In this document: in pieces, positions 51,410 through 61,397 of the stretch | Layout: every line of letters begins with the position of its first letter | Numbering within the stretch: the stretch's first letter is position 1 | Origin: Schizochytrium sp. CCTCC M209059 | Lineage: Eukaryota; Sar; Bigyra; Thraustochytrida; Thraustochytriidae | DNA length: 64,000 nucleotides | NCBI GenBank assembly: GCA_000818945.1 | Contig: KN805370.1 | Coordinates: 965,715-1,029,714, forward strand | Direction of reading: 5' to 3' | The notes under the pieces: model-generated | What the model was told of the DNA's origin: nothing | Databases searched by the model: none | What the model saw: only the letters and a program-made list of their open reading frames with translations | Position numbers and translations under genes: made by a program

Positions 51410-52260
51410 TTCGCTGGCTCCCTCTGTAACGCGGGCGAATAAAAACTGCGCACTGCGGTGCGCGGTGCGCGGATGCCCTGCCTCGTGCCAGGCCCGGCCG
51501 CGCAACGCCCGCCCTCCCTTTGTTTCCCTCTTCCTCGCGCCTCGCCACGCCGCGCCGTACCTAGGTGGAGGCTGGGCGGAGGCGGCGAGGCCGCGGTGGG
51601 CGACTGGACGGCTCTGCGCGTGCTGCGCTCTTGGTTGCTTGGCTTGCCAATAGTGCAGCCTGGCACTCGTCTGGCGGGCGACTAGATGCTACAGCTACCC
51701 ACAGCAGGTGGCTTCTGGGAATGGGAGGTGCTGCGAGTGGGGGGGAAGCAGGACGGCGGCGCGGCGTCCCTCCCTCCCTTCCTTTTTCCCCCTCTCCCTC
51801 CCCGATCTCCTTTGAGGCACGCGCAGATAGCTAAGCGCAGAGGGCCGGACGACACAGCCTCCCACATATACACTACCGCAAAACTTGATGCTTTTGCGCG
51901 GCGGTGTAGAGGCATGTGGTGTGACAAGAGATGGCAAGAGGACGGGACAGTAAACACAGCTAGCACAGGACGGCGAGCTGTGAGGCTGCACCCGGCTACA
52001 CTTGACGCATCGCACAGTCCTTGCGGGGGGCGGGTCGCAGAGCGAGACGCGAACGCTTGCTCGCACGCGAGCAAGCGCTCCGGGACGCTCGACGCTCGGA
52101 AGGCGTACCGCCTTATCTTATCCGTCGGCTCACGATGCCAGCTAGCCTAGCAGTGCTAACAAAGCCGAGCAACGCGCAGAAGCAGTTGGCCGTGGCAGAA
52201 AGAAGCTCGCATCGCATCGCTGCCGCGCCCGCTGACTGTGGCAAAAAGTCGGCGGCCCGT

Positions 52261-52324
52261 TCATCCATCCATCCATCTATCCATCCATCCATCCATCCAT
52301 CCATCCATCCATCCATCCATCCAT
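52261..52324. repeat. (ATCC)n tetranucleotide repeat
   Basis: About 16 tandem ATCC units with a single interruption (CTAT near 52277). Confidence 0.95.
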
Positions 52325-52799
52325 CGGACCGATGAAATGGCTCGTTCGACGCTGAAGCCAACAGACTGCGATTGCGACCGCGACTCGCTTCAGTTTCTTG
52401 GGCGTAATGGATCCTTTGCGTCGTGCTCCTTGACAGCAAATAAATGAATAAGGTGGTAGCCGGCCGGCCTCTCGGACGCCGATAGTTTTGGTCTTCGCAA
52501 AGCAACCAGCAGCGGACCTGGTTTGGGCCGTCTGGCCGTCCTCGGCCGTAGCGTCGCGGCAGCTAGCAGGAGTTAAGGGCAAAGGCTCGGGGTAAGAGGG
52601 AGAGAGAAGGAATTCGCGTGAAATCGATTCTCCATGGTCGATCGCGCGCTCGCTCGCTAGGACGTACATAGGCTGTTGCGTGAGGTTGCATCCTGACGGA
52701 TAGACAGGCAGGCAGGCAGGCAGGCCCGGAAAATAAAACGCACAGCCTTGAAGAGGGTGGCAGCGATAAGTTGCGGGTGCGGATACAGAGCGAATGCCT

Positions 52800-52900
52800 G
52801 CGGCTGCTTTAGTGCGGCTGCTTTAGTGCGGCTGCTTTAGTGCGGTGCGGTGCGGTGCGGTGCGGTGCGGTGCGGTGCGGTAGGGTACGGTGCGGCGCGT
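52800..52900. repeat. Triplicated 14-mer followed by GGTGC pentamer array
   Basis: The unit GCGGCTGCTTTAGT is repeated three times (about 52800-52841) and passes directly into eight or more GGTGC units, with a degenerate end (GGTAGGGTACGGTGC). Confidence 0.9.
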
Positions 52901-54149
52901 CAGTTGGCAGCGGGCAGACAAATTAGATCATCAGTGGTATAGCAGCCTGCCGCAGCCGGCAGACAGCTGGCAGACAGCTGACAGAGAGCTGACAGAGAGC
53001 AGCAGCTCGCTCATCTGGCAGAGACGCTGATGCTGTCGATGGTGAACCGACAAACCCCACCCGCCCTAGTGGAGACTACCACACAGACTTGCAGCCACCT
53101 CACAACACTCGCACCGCAAGTGGCTACCCGCGGGGCCGCACGTCAGTGCCCTGTAGCTCACGCCATCCAGTGTTATCAGTCTACACCGCCACTACCACAG
53201 CCTTAATACTGCCAAATAGACGCAAGACAGCCGCGAAACGCGCGCCATCCTCGAAGCTGTGGCAGGTTTACCCGGGCCGCCCCACACCCGTGTGGAGGGA
53301 AGCACGAGACGGCCTACGCGAAGTCCACAGCACTTCCCACTGTGGCTGGAATGCGGGTCGCTGTGGAACGGCGGAGCGAGGGGTTGAATTTTTCGTCGCG
53401 CGCGGGTCGCGAAAGTCTGGTTGCCCTCACGGCGTAGCTGCAACGCGGCGGGGAGGCAGACCCCGACCGCTCCCGCTCGGCACACGCACAGGGCCGACAC
53501 CTGCCGTACCCTTCGCTGCCGGGACTAGACGCGTAGCGCCGCTGGCGCCGCAGCCCCCCTCGCAGACCCGAACCGCGTCGCGACGACTCCGCGCGTGCAG
53601 ACTACGCGCGACCGCGACAACCACCACCACCGTCGCCGCCGCCGCCACTCCCTTCAAGCTCTGCCAGTCTGCCGGCTGACGAACGAGCGAAGCGTGCCTC
53701 GGTCGCCTCGCGCGTCTCGTCTCCGAGGCGGACGCCTGCGACGCGAGGTCGCCATCGCCAAGACCAAGGCCGTGTTGCGCGCCAACGCGCCTTCGCGCAA
53801 GTAGGAGAAGCCGACCTGCGGCGCACTCCTCCCCCCTCTCCTTCTTTTCTCGCTTGTGACGCTCGCGCTCGCGTTCGCGAGTAAGCAGAGTAGCGACCTC
53901 AACGTTAGAGCGGACCGTCTGCTACTCATCGTCGTCCTCGTGCTCGTCGACCTCGTCGAGAGCGATTGACCGACCGATCGACCGTCTGACTTCCTCGCGA
54001 ACACACAACGCTTCGCTATCTGAAAAGGTCCTTGTCTTGCAGATCCGCGGCTTTACCAACGCCGTCGACGCGCATTCCTTTCTGAGTGCTTTGAAACGTG
54101 AGCCCTCGTCTGCCGTTGTTGCCGCGGCACGTCGAACACGGGCTTGAAC

Positions 54150-54371
54150 ATGCACCCCATGAACTTTGGAGCAGGGCAACAGCCACCAGCTGGCGCGCTT
54201 GGCATGCCCTCCTCCATGCCTCCCACATCTTTTGGGGGCTGGCTCGGGGGCCCCATCTCACCCTCGGTCGCCGGCTCGAGCCATAATACTGATTCCGGCC
54301 CAACCATCACCAACAACCACAAGTCTTCTCCCGACCACGAACACATGAACTACGACAGCAACCACAACAAT

Positions 54372-54405
<34 letters not shown>

Positions 54406-56105
54406 TGGTGCACATGTTTCCGTCGCCATCTGCAAATTTTCTGTCTTCAGCCCTCGCAAATCGGCAGAACCAGGGCTCTGGACCAGTACAGCAGGACGCG
54501 CAAGGCCAGCAGCAACAACAGACTGTTGCGCACGATGGGTCTGCGTATCAATTTCCCCAGCAGCAACAACAACAGCAACAGCAACAGCAACACCACCAGC
54601 GACAATTGGAAGGTGGTGATGCATCACAAACTTCGTCATCGCTCCCCTTCTTTATGAATCTCGCAAGTGGCAACTCGTCACAAATGAATGGTGCACGATC
54701 AGCAAACTCGAGCCAGACTGGCAATTCCTCCGCAAGCGATAGCAGCGGGTCCGGGTCTGGCTCCGCATCGACACCAAGCATGGTGGGTCCAGGGACAGGC
54801 CGCTTCGTGGATGCAAATAGGAATAATCAATCGAACAATAACGACTCAGCACTAGGGTCTACAAACACCAGTACACCCCCTACGGCAAATGGATCTTCCG
54901 TGTCGGGCAACGATGGCGCTTCTGGAGTCTCGTTCAACAGCAATTCCACCACCTCCAAACACTCGAGCAACGCCAGCTTCCCGGGAATGCCGTTTGGTCA
55001 ATTCGCCCCCGGGCAATTCTCCCCGCAAGGCCAGCCTCACGGCTTTCCTGGCCAGCAGGGGTACCCGCAACCGCCCAAGGGGGCCATGATTGCAGGGTCT
55101 TATTATGGACAGCCAGTCTTTCTCATGGTGCCTCCTGATGGGATGCAGCAGCAGCAGCAGCAGCCACAGGCCCAAATGCCAACGATGCAGCAATGGCCTC
55201 CAGGTATGCACTTCATGCCTCAGGGTCAGATGCCCATGGGACAGTATCCGATGCAATACCCGCCGCATCCATCATCTGTGCCCTTCATGGGCATGCCTCC
55301 TCAAGGCGTTTTCGGATATCCCGGTGCTTCGCAAACCCCGATCGCGGTGCAAAAGCGCAGGCGTAAGCGCCGCAAGTCAAACCGCTGCAGTAGCAAGTAC
55401 CGCGGCGTATCCTGGCACAAACGGGACCATCGCTGGGTGGCCCGTGCCTGGGTCAATGGCAAGACCGAAAACCTCGGTACCTTCGTCTCCGAAAAGCACG
55501 CCGCGCTCATGGTCGACTCAAAGCTCATCGAGGCCTACGGCCCCACCGCAGAAGCTTTGCTCAACTTTCCAGATCCTAAGGAGCGCGAGGAAGTTGCACG
55601 TGAGATTGAAAAGGAAATTTGCCTCGAACTTACTCGCGAACGTGAGCGTGGTCGCCGAAGATCCCCGAGCCCCGCTTCCTCTTCGCGCGACAGTGACTCT
55701 CGCCATAAACCCAGCAAAGACCACGCAAGCTCTAGCGGCGAGTCAGGGCCCTCGAGCAAGGAAGGTCGTGACTCCTCCGAGTCAGACGAGAAGAATATGC
55801 AGTCGTCCGGAGGAGAGTCCGGGACATCCAGAAATGGCTTCACGGGATCTACAATCAGTACTGAGGGCGGATCGGACGGTGATTCACGCGGATCTCGATC
55901 AAGGTCTTCTGGCGACCGCGACCAAGACCGCCACCACCGGCATCATCACAAGCACGCCAAGTCCAAACGCGATGAGTCCGACGATACTGGCTCGGATGAT
56001 GTTGAGGTGTCCGTTCCGTCGGCTCCCGTCAAGAAACGAGTCAAGACCGCGCGCGAACAGCAATCGCATAAACGGGATAAGGAGGCTCGCCATGCACAGG
56101 CGTAA
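54150..56105 (+). CDS. AP2/ERF-domain DNA-binding protein
   Basis: 651 residues from the ATG at 54150, single exon. The N-terminal two thirds is low complexity: Asn run (about 54364-54405), Gln/His runs (about 54555-54600), Ser/Gly/Asn stretches and a Met/Pro/Gln/Gly region typical of transactivation domains. A basic KRRRKRRK patch precedes one AP2 domain (about residues 415-470): SSKYRGVSWHKRDHRWVARAW, then GKTENLGTF and AALMVDSKLIEAYG, with the YRGV and WVARAW strands and following helix of plant AP2 domains. The C-terminal region is an Arg/Ser/Asp-rich charged tail with RS dipeptides. It is probably a sequence-specific transcription factor. Its targets are unknown. It sits after the longest spacer in the window, which may be regulatory. 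Confidence 0.92.
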
Positions 56106-56121
56106 AGACGCGCGCACTCAT

Positions 56122-56123
56122 TC

Positions 56124-56166
<43 letters not shown>
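56122..56166. repeat. (GCTT)n microsatellite after AP2 gene
   Basis: About 11 tandem GCTT units, starting 17 bases after the AP2 stop codon; they are likely in the 3' untranslated region. The remaining bases to 56419 are T-rich and show no gene. Confidence 0.92.
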
Positions 56167-56419
56167 CTCACAAAGTAGCGTAGTGCGTTCTCAATTTTTG
56201 CGCATCGGTGCCTTCGTGCCCCATACCAATCTTACCGCCGTGCTACGCTCGTGTACCCTACGTCCGAGTCGTGCTTCTTTCTCTTTTACCTTCTTCTTCC
56301 CTTCTGCGTTCTCTGAATTTTTGCCTTTCAACACATTTTTGACATTCACATTTTATCTCATTATCAAACTTTTGCCCATCGATGTGGGTGGTCACAGACT
56401 TTCTTCACAATCTTTGCTC

Positions 56420-59400
56420 TTACAATCTTGGGATTAGGACGGGCCCGCTGCAAAATACCGGATAACCCAAAGGTGGCTCGGCGCCCTGGATGATCATGTT
56501 CCGCAGAAACGTCGGATGGGCTTGAATCGAGTAACGTTCGTCATCGTCGTTCGCGAAAAAGACCAGCTCCATCGTCAACGCGGCCCAAATCCCACGCACG
56601 ACCGACGACTGCACCAAGCACAATGAAGCGCTTTCTCGCTGCAGCGATAACTGCAAGAGCTGCAGACCACTTCCAAATTGGTGCTCCTTGCGCTCTGCAA
56701 GTGATAGCATATGCAAGCACTCGCGCTGTATTGCTTTTTCCCAGTCGGAATCGTCCTCGGGCCCCATGAACCATTCGCGAGTATAAGATTCCAGCGCCGT
56801 GGCACAAGCTTTGAAATCAACGAGTGATGCATCTGGGTCGCCCACCAATAGCGCATCCAAGGCGAGCTTAACGGCCGTTCGGAACGTTGAAGAGAGTGTG
56901 CTGTCCCCTCTGAACTTTTCAAGGACATACTGAGCGCTGAGTAGGCGCGCTTCGCTACCAAGAATGTTTTGGGCTCGCTTCAGGACCTCCACAATTCTGC
57001 TCGGGTCCTCGTCGCGTAGCTCGCATTCTTCCTCCTCTCCTTGATGAGAATCCTGGTCGTAGGCTCTCAAGCTTCTGATGCGGTTCGGGGCGCTGTCAGG
57101 GATACTCATACATCTTGCTGGCGAGGTTTTTGCATGCAGGTCTCCTGCCGTATTTTCGTGCGCCTGACCAGAAGGAAACGTCGAGATCTCTGGTCTAGAG
57201 TGCGAAGTATAATTGTGCGCTTCGTGCAGAGCCGTGGGTGTTTCAATCGTCTCGACCGCAAGCGGGGGAGGTGGAAGTGGCGAACCTTGGGACCACATTG
57301 GCGAATTCAATATCTCTTCCGGCGAAGAAAGGACCACAGGCGACCGCGGGCACGCGATCGGGACATCGCAGGGTCTTTCTGGTAAAGGCAAAGGCATGGC
57401 TGTCGTTCGTGGACTCGCTTGCTGTGAGCATTTGTCAATCTGGCTACTTTCTGGACGTGGCAAAGCTCCTTCCTTTTCTCGAGATTGGATGCTCGTTGAA
57501 ACAAAAGGCGTCTTCGACCCAAATGCAGGGCCTACTTTTTTCGTACTTGTCTTCTCGATCTCCGGCAACAGACCTGTCCGACTTACGTGTGATGCATCAG
57601 GAGATGAAGGCCAGACAGCTAATTGATGCGGGCTCTCGGGCGACACCTGATGCTCGCGAGAATGCGACTGGCGGTGAACTGCAAGTTCCGCAGCTAGTGC
57701 ATCCTTTGCAAGGAAAGCCGCCGAATCATCATTCGCATCATCCTCACTACTTAGCTCGGCATCATCGAGCTCATCCAAAAGCACATCAATATCAAAATCG
57801 TCTCCAAGAGGCCCAATTGGCCCCATCGGCCCTTGATGAAAATCGTTAGTCTTCCAGGTCCGCTTGTATTCCAAAAGTGGGGACGCAGCAGCTGAGATAC
57901 GATTTTCGCAAAGAAAATTGACCCATGATTTGAGCTGGTCCGTAGAATCGTTCCCGAGATGAGCAGTTAAAGATGTCTCAGGTACAATAAGCTCGTACAC
58001 TTTTTGCTGGAACTCTTTGCCCTCGTGTACAAGCTTCCATGCAAGCACATATCCAATACAACGATGCAGCAGATGCGCCATGTCCGGACTTCCCATGACA
58101 CCCACGAGGCCAACTTGCGCATGTGAGTACGTCTGCACGTCTAGTTTACAGATTGGGTGCACAGTAATACCACGTCGATTTCGCTCAAGTAGCGCATCGA
58201 GATAATTTGCTTCGACGTTATGACAACTCGTAGGCTCCTGCATCTCGAGTCCTTTGACGTGAGCAATGCTGTAGCCTGCCTCGTGCTCGAGAATCTGTAT
58301 CCAGGCAATCATCTTTTCAAAGCGAACAAGAAAAACAGTGGAACCAAAACGAGACGCAGAGTGAAGGGCTGCAGGCTCTTTGACTAACGAGTCCAGCAGA
58401 CGTGGAAGCATTTGCTGGTAATATCCAGCTTCGGGACTCGATCCGCGTGTCGGCAGACAACTGGCCCAGAGCCGCCGGGGACGTGGAAATCCCGCCACAA
58501 AGACTCCGGCGCCGGCGACGGGAACAAAAGGACTTCCAAAGACTGCCGCCAATACTGCCATGGCTGGGTTCCAGACTGGTGCTGCAATGATGCAAAGCGC
58601 ACGAGCGCCTTTGGGTAGCCGGAGCTTAGGATCGCGAAGAGCAGTCCACGTGTGCACACCCATAAAGCAAAAATTTTCAAGCGCCTCACGGGCAACGAAG
58701 AGCAGCCAACCCACTGCAGCAGCGCGAATGCTCAGGGTGTATGAGAGAAAGACGAAGCGCCACGGTCCTTGTATAGAGTTCAAGAGGCCCTCAGCGCTGA
58801 TCGCCAAGAGAATCTCTACGCTTGCCGTTTCTGGAGAGGTTGAAGCCACACGCACGTTGCGCAACGTCAGCACGCCCAGCGAGCAGAGCTTGAGGGCGGA
58901 CAAATCGGGCACGGGTTGCCTGAACATGCCTGTAGCAAGCAGGTATACGTTTGCCATGCTAAAGGCGACGTCCTGTCGGGCCTTCCAGGCACGTGGACGA
59001 AGAAAGGGCAACAACGAAAATGCGGTTTGTATCGCAAAGATGCCCCCAGTGATGCAAATTGAGATCTTCCAAGAAATGTGTGGAGAGAAGGCGCCAAACC
59101 CTGCAGCACAGCACATTGCAAGGGGGAAGAGAAAACGTCGTGATAAGGCCATACGAGGAGAGAGAGATGTCTTTTCAGCGTTGCGCATCCTCGCATTCTG
59201 TAAAACACCTTGACTCAGCATCGCCCCAAGCCATGCTGCAGCGATCTTTCCTCCAATGGGTCCGAAGCCATAGAAAAACGCAATCGAAAGACACGAAGTC
59301 ACGAGACTGATTGTAAAGTTGGTGACAACTCTCGTTGATGAGCTTGCCGCACTTCCGCCAAAGACGTGCAGAGTCAACATCTCGAGACACCATTCTGCGA

Positions 59401-60670
59401 GTGCTTGGGGGCATGGTACTAAGCCCAGCATCCAGAGAACGGGTAGAATGGCGATCACACCGGGCTTCGTGCGTAGACCGCAACATGCGCATGCTAGAAC
59501 TACATGACTTGCCCGCATTGCAAAGTCTGTCACTTGAGAATGAGGGAGCCATTGTGCAAGCTCCACGGGGTGACGCACGGCCACGCAATACAGGGCCATA
59601 CCAAACGAGGTCCAGCTCAACACTCGCAAAAACCTCGAGAGAGACCCAGATGCACTCCACGCCGATTCTTCGCGGGCAACACTGAATATAAACACGAAAG
59701 AGAGAAATGCGCCTACGCCAAGGCGGCGCGCAACATCTCTACAACCATCAGCATCGAGGGTTGTTGGCGCACATGAGAATCGAATTGCCGCAAGGCATCT
59801 GTTTTCTCTCGCGTCGCTGATCGTTGGCGACACGGTTCGTTCGTGATCGAGAAACTTTTGCGTCTGACGCGGCTCCGAGGAGGGCGGCAAGATGGCAACT
59901 CTGGCTCCTGATCGATTGGTACGCGACCGAGAATGGGCCCGCCCAGAGCCCGTTAAAGCTTTGTTCGTTGCCTCTTTCCGTCCAAGAGCAAAGCTAACGA
60001 GCCGAAGTGCAACGACTCCAGCAGATGTGAATAGTGCTGCAACGCAAGCTCGATACAGCGGTGACAACGATTGGTTTTGCATGTACAGAGTCAGGTTGCC
60101 GATGGGCAAAATCGCCCAGAGCACGAGCTGCAACAAAATGCATTCTGGCGGCGCCAGGACGACGCCTTCGATCGCTCCAGGAGTAAAAAGTTTTAGACCG
60201 CCAAGAGCACACTCTAAAAGTCTACATCGCGCTAGACCCCACTTGTGCGCGCCCAGGACAGGCGCGACATCTCTTCGACGTGGTCGTGGCATGCGCTCGT
60301 CTTGTGTTGCTGCTACCTCGAGCTCATCAGCTGCAGAGTCTCTCTCCGCACGGCGTTGCGGCCGAGCTGCGCGCGCAGGTGCTTGTGGCCCTCCGTTCCG
60401 GTCCGCTTTTGTCTCGCTGCCGGCAGCGCGCTCCTTGCGCGTCAGCGCTCTCAGCTTGTTTGCTTTGCTTGCCTCAGGTTGGAGGCCTCGCTGAGGGACC
60501 GGCGCTGGGAGTCCCCGAAACCGCCCGCGAGCGCGAATATCCTTGTATATTAGATTCTGGATCTCGACATTTAAGTTGAAGAATCCGCACGAAAGATCGA
60601 GGATCCGGGCGGTCTGTCCGCTCCGCATGACCCGTAGAGCTGCCTGGGAGATCACCATCGTGAAGATCAT
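56420..60670 (-). CDS. Pecanex-like protein (PCNX4-type), multi-pass membrane protein
   Basis: About 1416 residues from the ATG at 60670. After a basic, disordered start, a block reading ALGGLKLF leads to about ten hydrophobic membrane segments (window about 58520-60160). Recognition as pecanex-family rests on the segment FGSPFVPVAGAGVFVAGFPRPRRLW, followed by YYQQMLPRLLDSL, and a C-terminal cytosolic region with HRCIGYVLAWKLVHEGKEF and the final GYPVFCSGPVLIPR. These correspond in order to the PCNX4 subfamily. A long Ser/Pro-rich disordered insert (about 57000-57800) separates two parts of the C-terminal region. Pecanex proteins act in the ER and affect Notch signalling in animals; their role in protists is unknown. 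A possible donor GTAAGT on the minus strand at 60716-60711 hints at a 5' exon. Confidence 0.82.
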   Translation of the reverse strand: MIFTMVISQAALRVMRSGQTARILDLSCGFFNLNVEIQNLIYKDIRARGRFRGLPAPVPQRGLQPEASKANKLRALTRKERAAGSETKADRNGGPQAPARAARPQRRAERDSAADELEVAATQDERMPRPRRRDVAPVLGAHKWGLARCRLLECALGGLKLFTPGAIEGVVLAPPECILLQLVLWAILPIGNLTLYMQNQSLSPLYRACVAALFTSAGVVALRLVSFALGRKEATNKALTGSGRAHSRSRTNRSGARVAILPPSSEPRQTQKFLDHERTVSPTISDARENRCLAAIRFSCAPTTLDADGCRDVARRLGVGAFLSFVFIFSVAREESAWSASGSLSRFLRVLSWTSFGMALYCVAVRHPVELAQWLPHSQVTDFAMRASHVVLACACCGLRTKPGVIAILPVLWMLGLVPCPQALAEWCLEMLTLHVFGGSAASSSTRVVTNFTISLVTSCLSIAFFYGFGPIGGKIAAAWLGAMLSQGVLQNARMRNAEKTSLSPRMALSRRFLFPLAMCCAAGFGAFSPHISWKISICITGGIFAIQTAFSLLPFLRPRAWKARQDVAFSMANVYLLATGMFRQPVPDLSALKLCSLGVLTLRNVRVASTSPETASVEILLAISAEGLLNSIQGPWRFVFLSYTLSIRAAAVGWLLFVAREALENFCFMGVHTWTALRDPKLRLPKGARALCIIAAPVWNPAMAVLAAVFGSPFVPVAGAGVFVAGFPRPRRLWASCLPTRGSSPEAGYYQQMLPRLLDSLVKEPAALHSASRFGSTVFLVRFEKMIAWIQILEHEAGYSIAHVKGLEMQEPTSCHNVEANYLDALLERNRRGITVHPICKLDVQTYSHAQVGLVGVMGSPDMAHLLHRCIGYVLAWKLVHEGKEFQQKVYELIVPETSLTAHLGNDSTDQLKSWVNFLCENRISAAASPLLEYKRTWKTNDFHQGPMGPIGPLGDDFDIDVLLDELDDAELSSEDDANDDSAAFLAKDALAAELAVHRQSHSREHQVSPESPHQLAVWPSSPDASHVSRTGLLPEIEKTSTKKVGPAFGSKTPFVSTSIQSREKEGALPRPESSQIDKCSQQASPRTTAMPLPLPERPCDVPIACPRSPVVLSSPEEILNSPMWSQGSPLPPPPLAVETIETPTALHEAHNYTSHSRPEISTFPSGQAHENTAGDLHAKTSPARCMSIPDSAPNRIRSLRAYDQDSHQGEEEECELRDEDPSRIVEVLKRAQNILGSEARLLSAQYVLEKFRGDSTLSSTFRTAVKLALDALLVGDPDASLVDFKACATALESYTREWFMGPEDDSDWEKAIQRECLHMLSLAERKEHQFGSGLQLLQLSLQRESASLCLVQSSVVRGIWAALTMELVFFANDDDERYSIQAHPTFLRNMIIQGAEPPLGYPVFCSGPVLIPRL

Positions 60671-60900
60671 TTCGCGCGTAGGATTGCGCACGCTACCGGG
60701 ATAGGCTACTACTTACTGCTGCCTAGGAGCTGTGGCAGCTGGCCGTGCGGGTCGTGCTGGACGGCAGAAAGCGGAGGTTGCTGCGAACGACTGCAGCGCG
60801 GAGACCGCGAGGCCTCGAAGCCGCCGGGGTCGCCGACTTTGCCAACGACGATCTGGCGGGCGGACTTACGATCTCGCGAACCGGTCTTGGCGAGGAGAGG

Positions 60901-61003
60901 AGAGCCTTGACAATCAATCACTGAGAGCCTTGACAATCAATCACTCAGTCAGTCGCTCTGTCAGTCAGTCAGTCAGTCAGTCAATCAGTCAGTCAGTCAG
61001 TCA
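60901..61003. repeat. 23-base duplication and (CAGT)n tract
   Basis: AGAGCCTTGACAATCAATCA plus three bases is repeated twice head to tail, then runs into about 14 CAGT units with small interruptions. Confidence 0.9.
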
Positions 61004-61282
61004 GGAGCCCAGCCAGGCCAGCTCGGCTCGTCTCGGCCAGCGGCTGCCGGGGCCATGCGCGTTGACAATGGGAGTCACGGTGTAGATTTGCGCAATCTCG
61101 TCTCCATGCCTCACGCCAGAAACGCAGCGTTGAAAAAGAAGCCAAGGGGGAAATGGAGAAGACGAGGAGGAGGAGCGAAAAGGAAGGAGCCAAAGGCGAA
61201 GAAGAGCAGGAAGGGAGCAAGAAGCTCTCCGCGAAGCAATGTGCAAACTTGCAAACTCCGAACGCAAGCGAGCAAGTGAGCG

Positions 61283-61283
<1 letters not shown>

Positions 61284-61316
<33 letters not shown>

Positions 61317-61354
61317 GGGCGAGCGAGTGAGCGAGCGAGCGAGCGAGCGAGCGA
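61284..61354. repeat. (AAGC)n and (GAGC)n microsatellites
   Basis: Two adjoining tetranucleotide tracts that differ by one base in the unit, suggesting one arose from the other. They are probably in the 5' untranslated region of the dehydrogenase gene. Confidence 0.9.
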
Positions 61355-61397
61355 GACTTTGGAGAGAGCGGAGGGCTGAAGCGGGTAGACGAAGAAC

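Larger units (their letters stand above)
50812..54149. other. 3.3-kb gene-poor region full of simple repeats
   Basis: No convincing gene on either strand; the longest frame (53089-53679) is Arg/Thr/Pro rich by composition. Listed separately are a 24-base poly-C, an ATCC tract, a triplicated 14-mer and a GGTGC tract. A CAGG tract lies at about 52705-52724, and ACAGCTG/ACAGAGAG units at about 52957-53002. The stretch separates the deacetylase gene from the AP2 gene and is by far the longest spacer in the window. Confidence 0.65.
60671..61397. other. Head-to-head promoter region with several tandem repeats
   Basis: No gene. It contains a perfect 23-base tandem duplication (60901-60946), a CAGT tract (about 60945-61003), an AAGC tract (about 61284-61316) and a GAGC tract (about 61318-61354). 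The last two end about 45 bases before the dehydrogenase ATG. Confidence 0.7.

Noticed and set aside
51386..52324. Possible telomere or subtelomeric repeats
   Set aside because: The C tract and ATCC units do not match TTAGGG-type repeats and are flanked by single-copy genes on both sides.
53089..53679. 196-codon frame upstream of the AP2 gene
   Set aside because: Thr/Arg/Pro-rich with no known features; equally open on the other strand.
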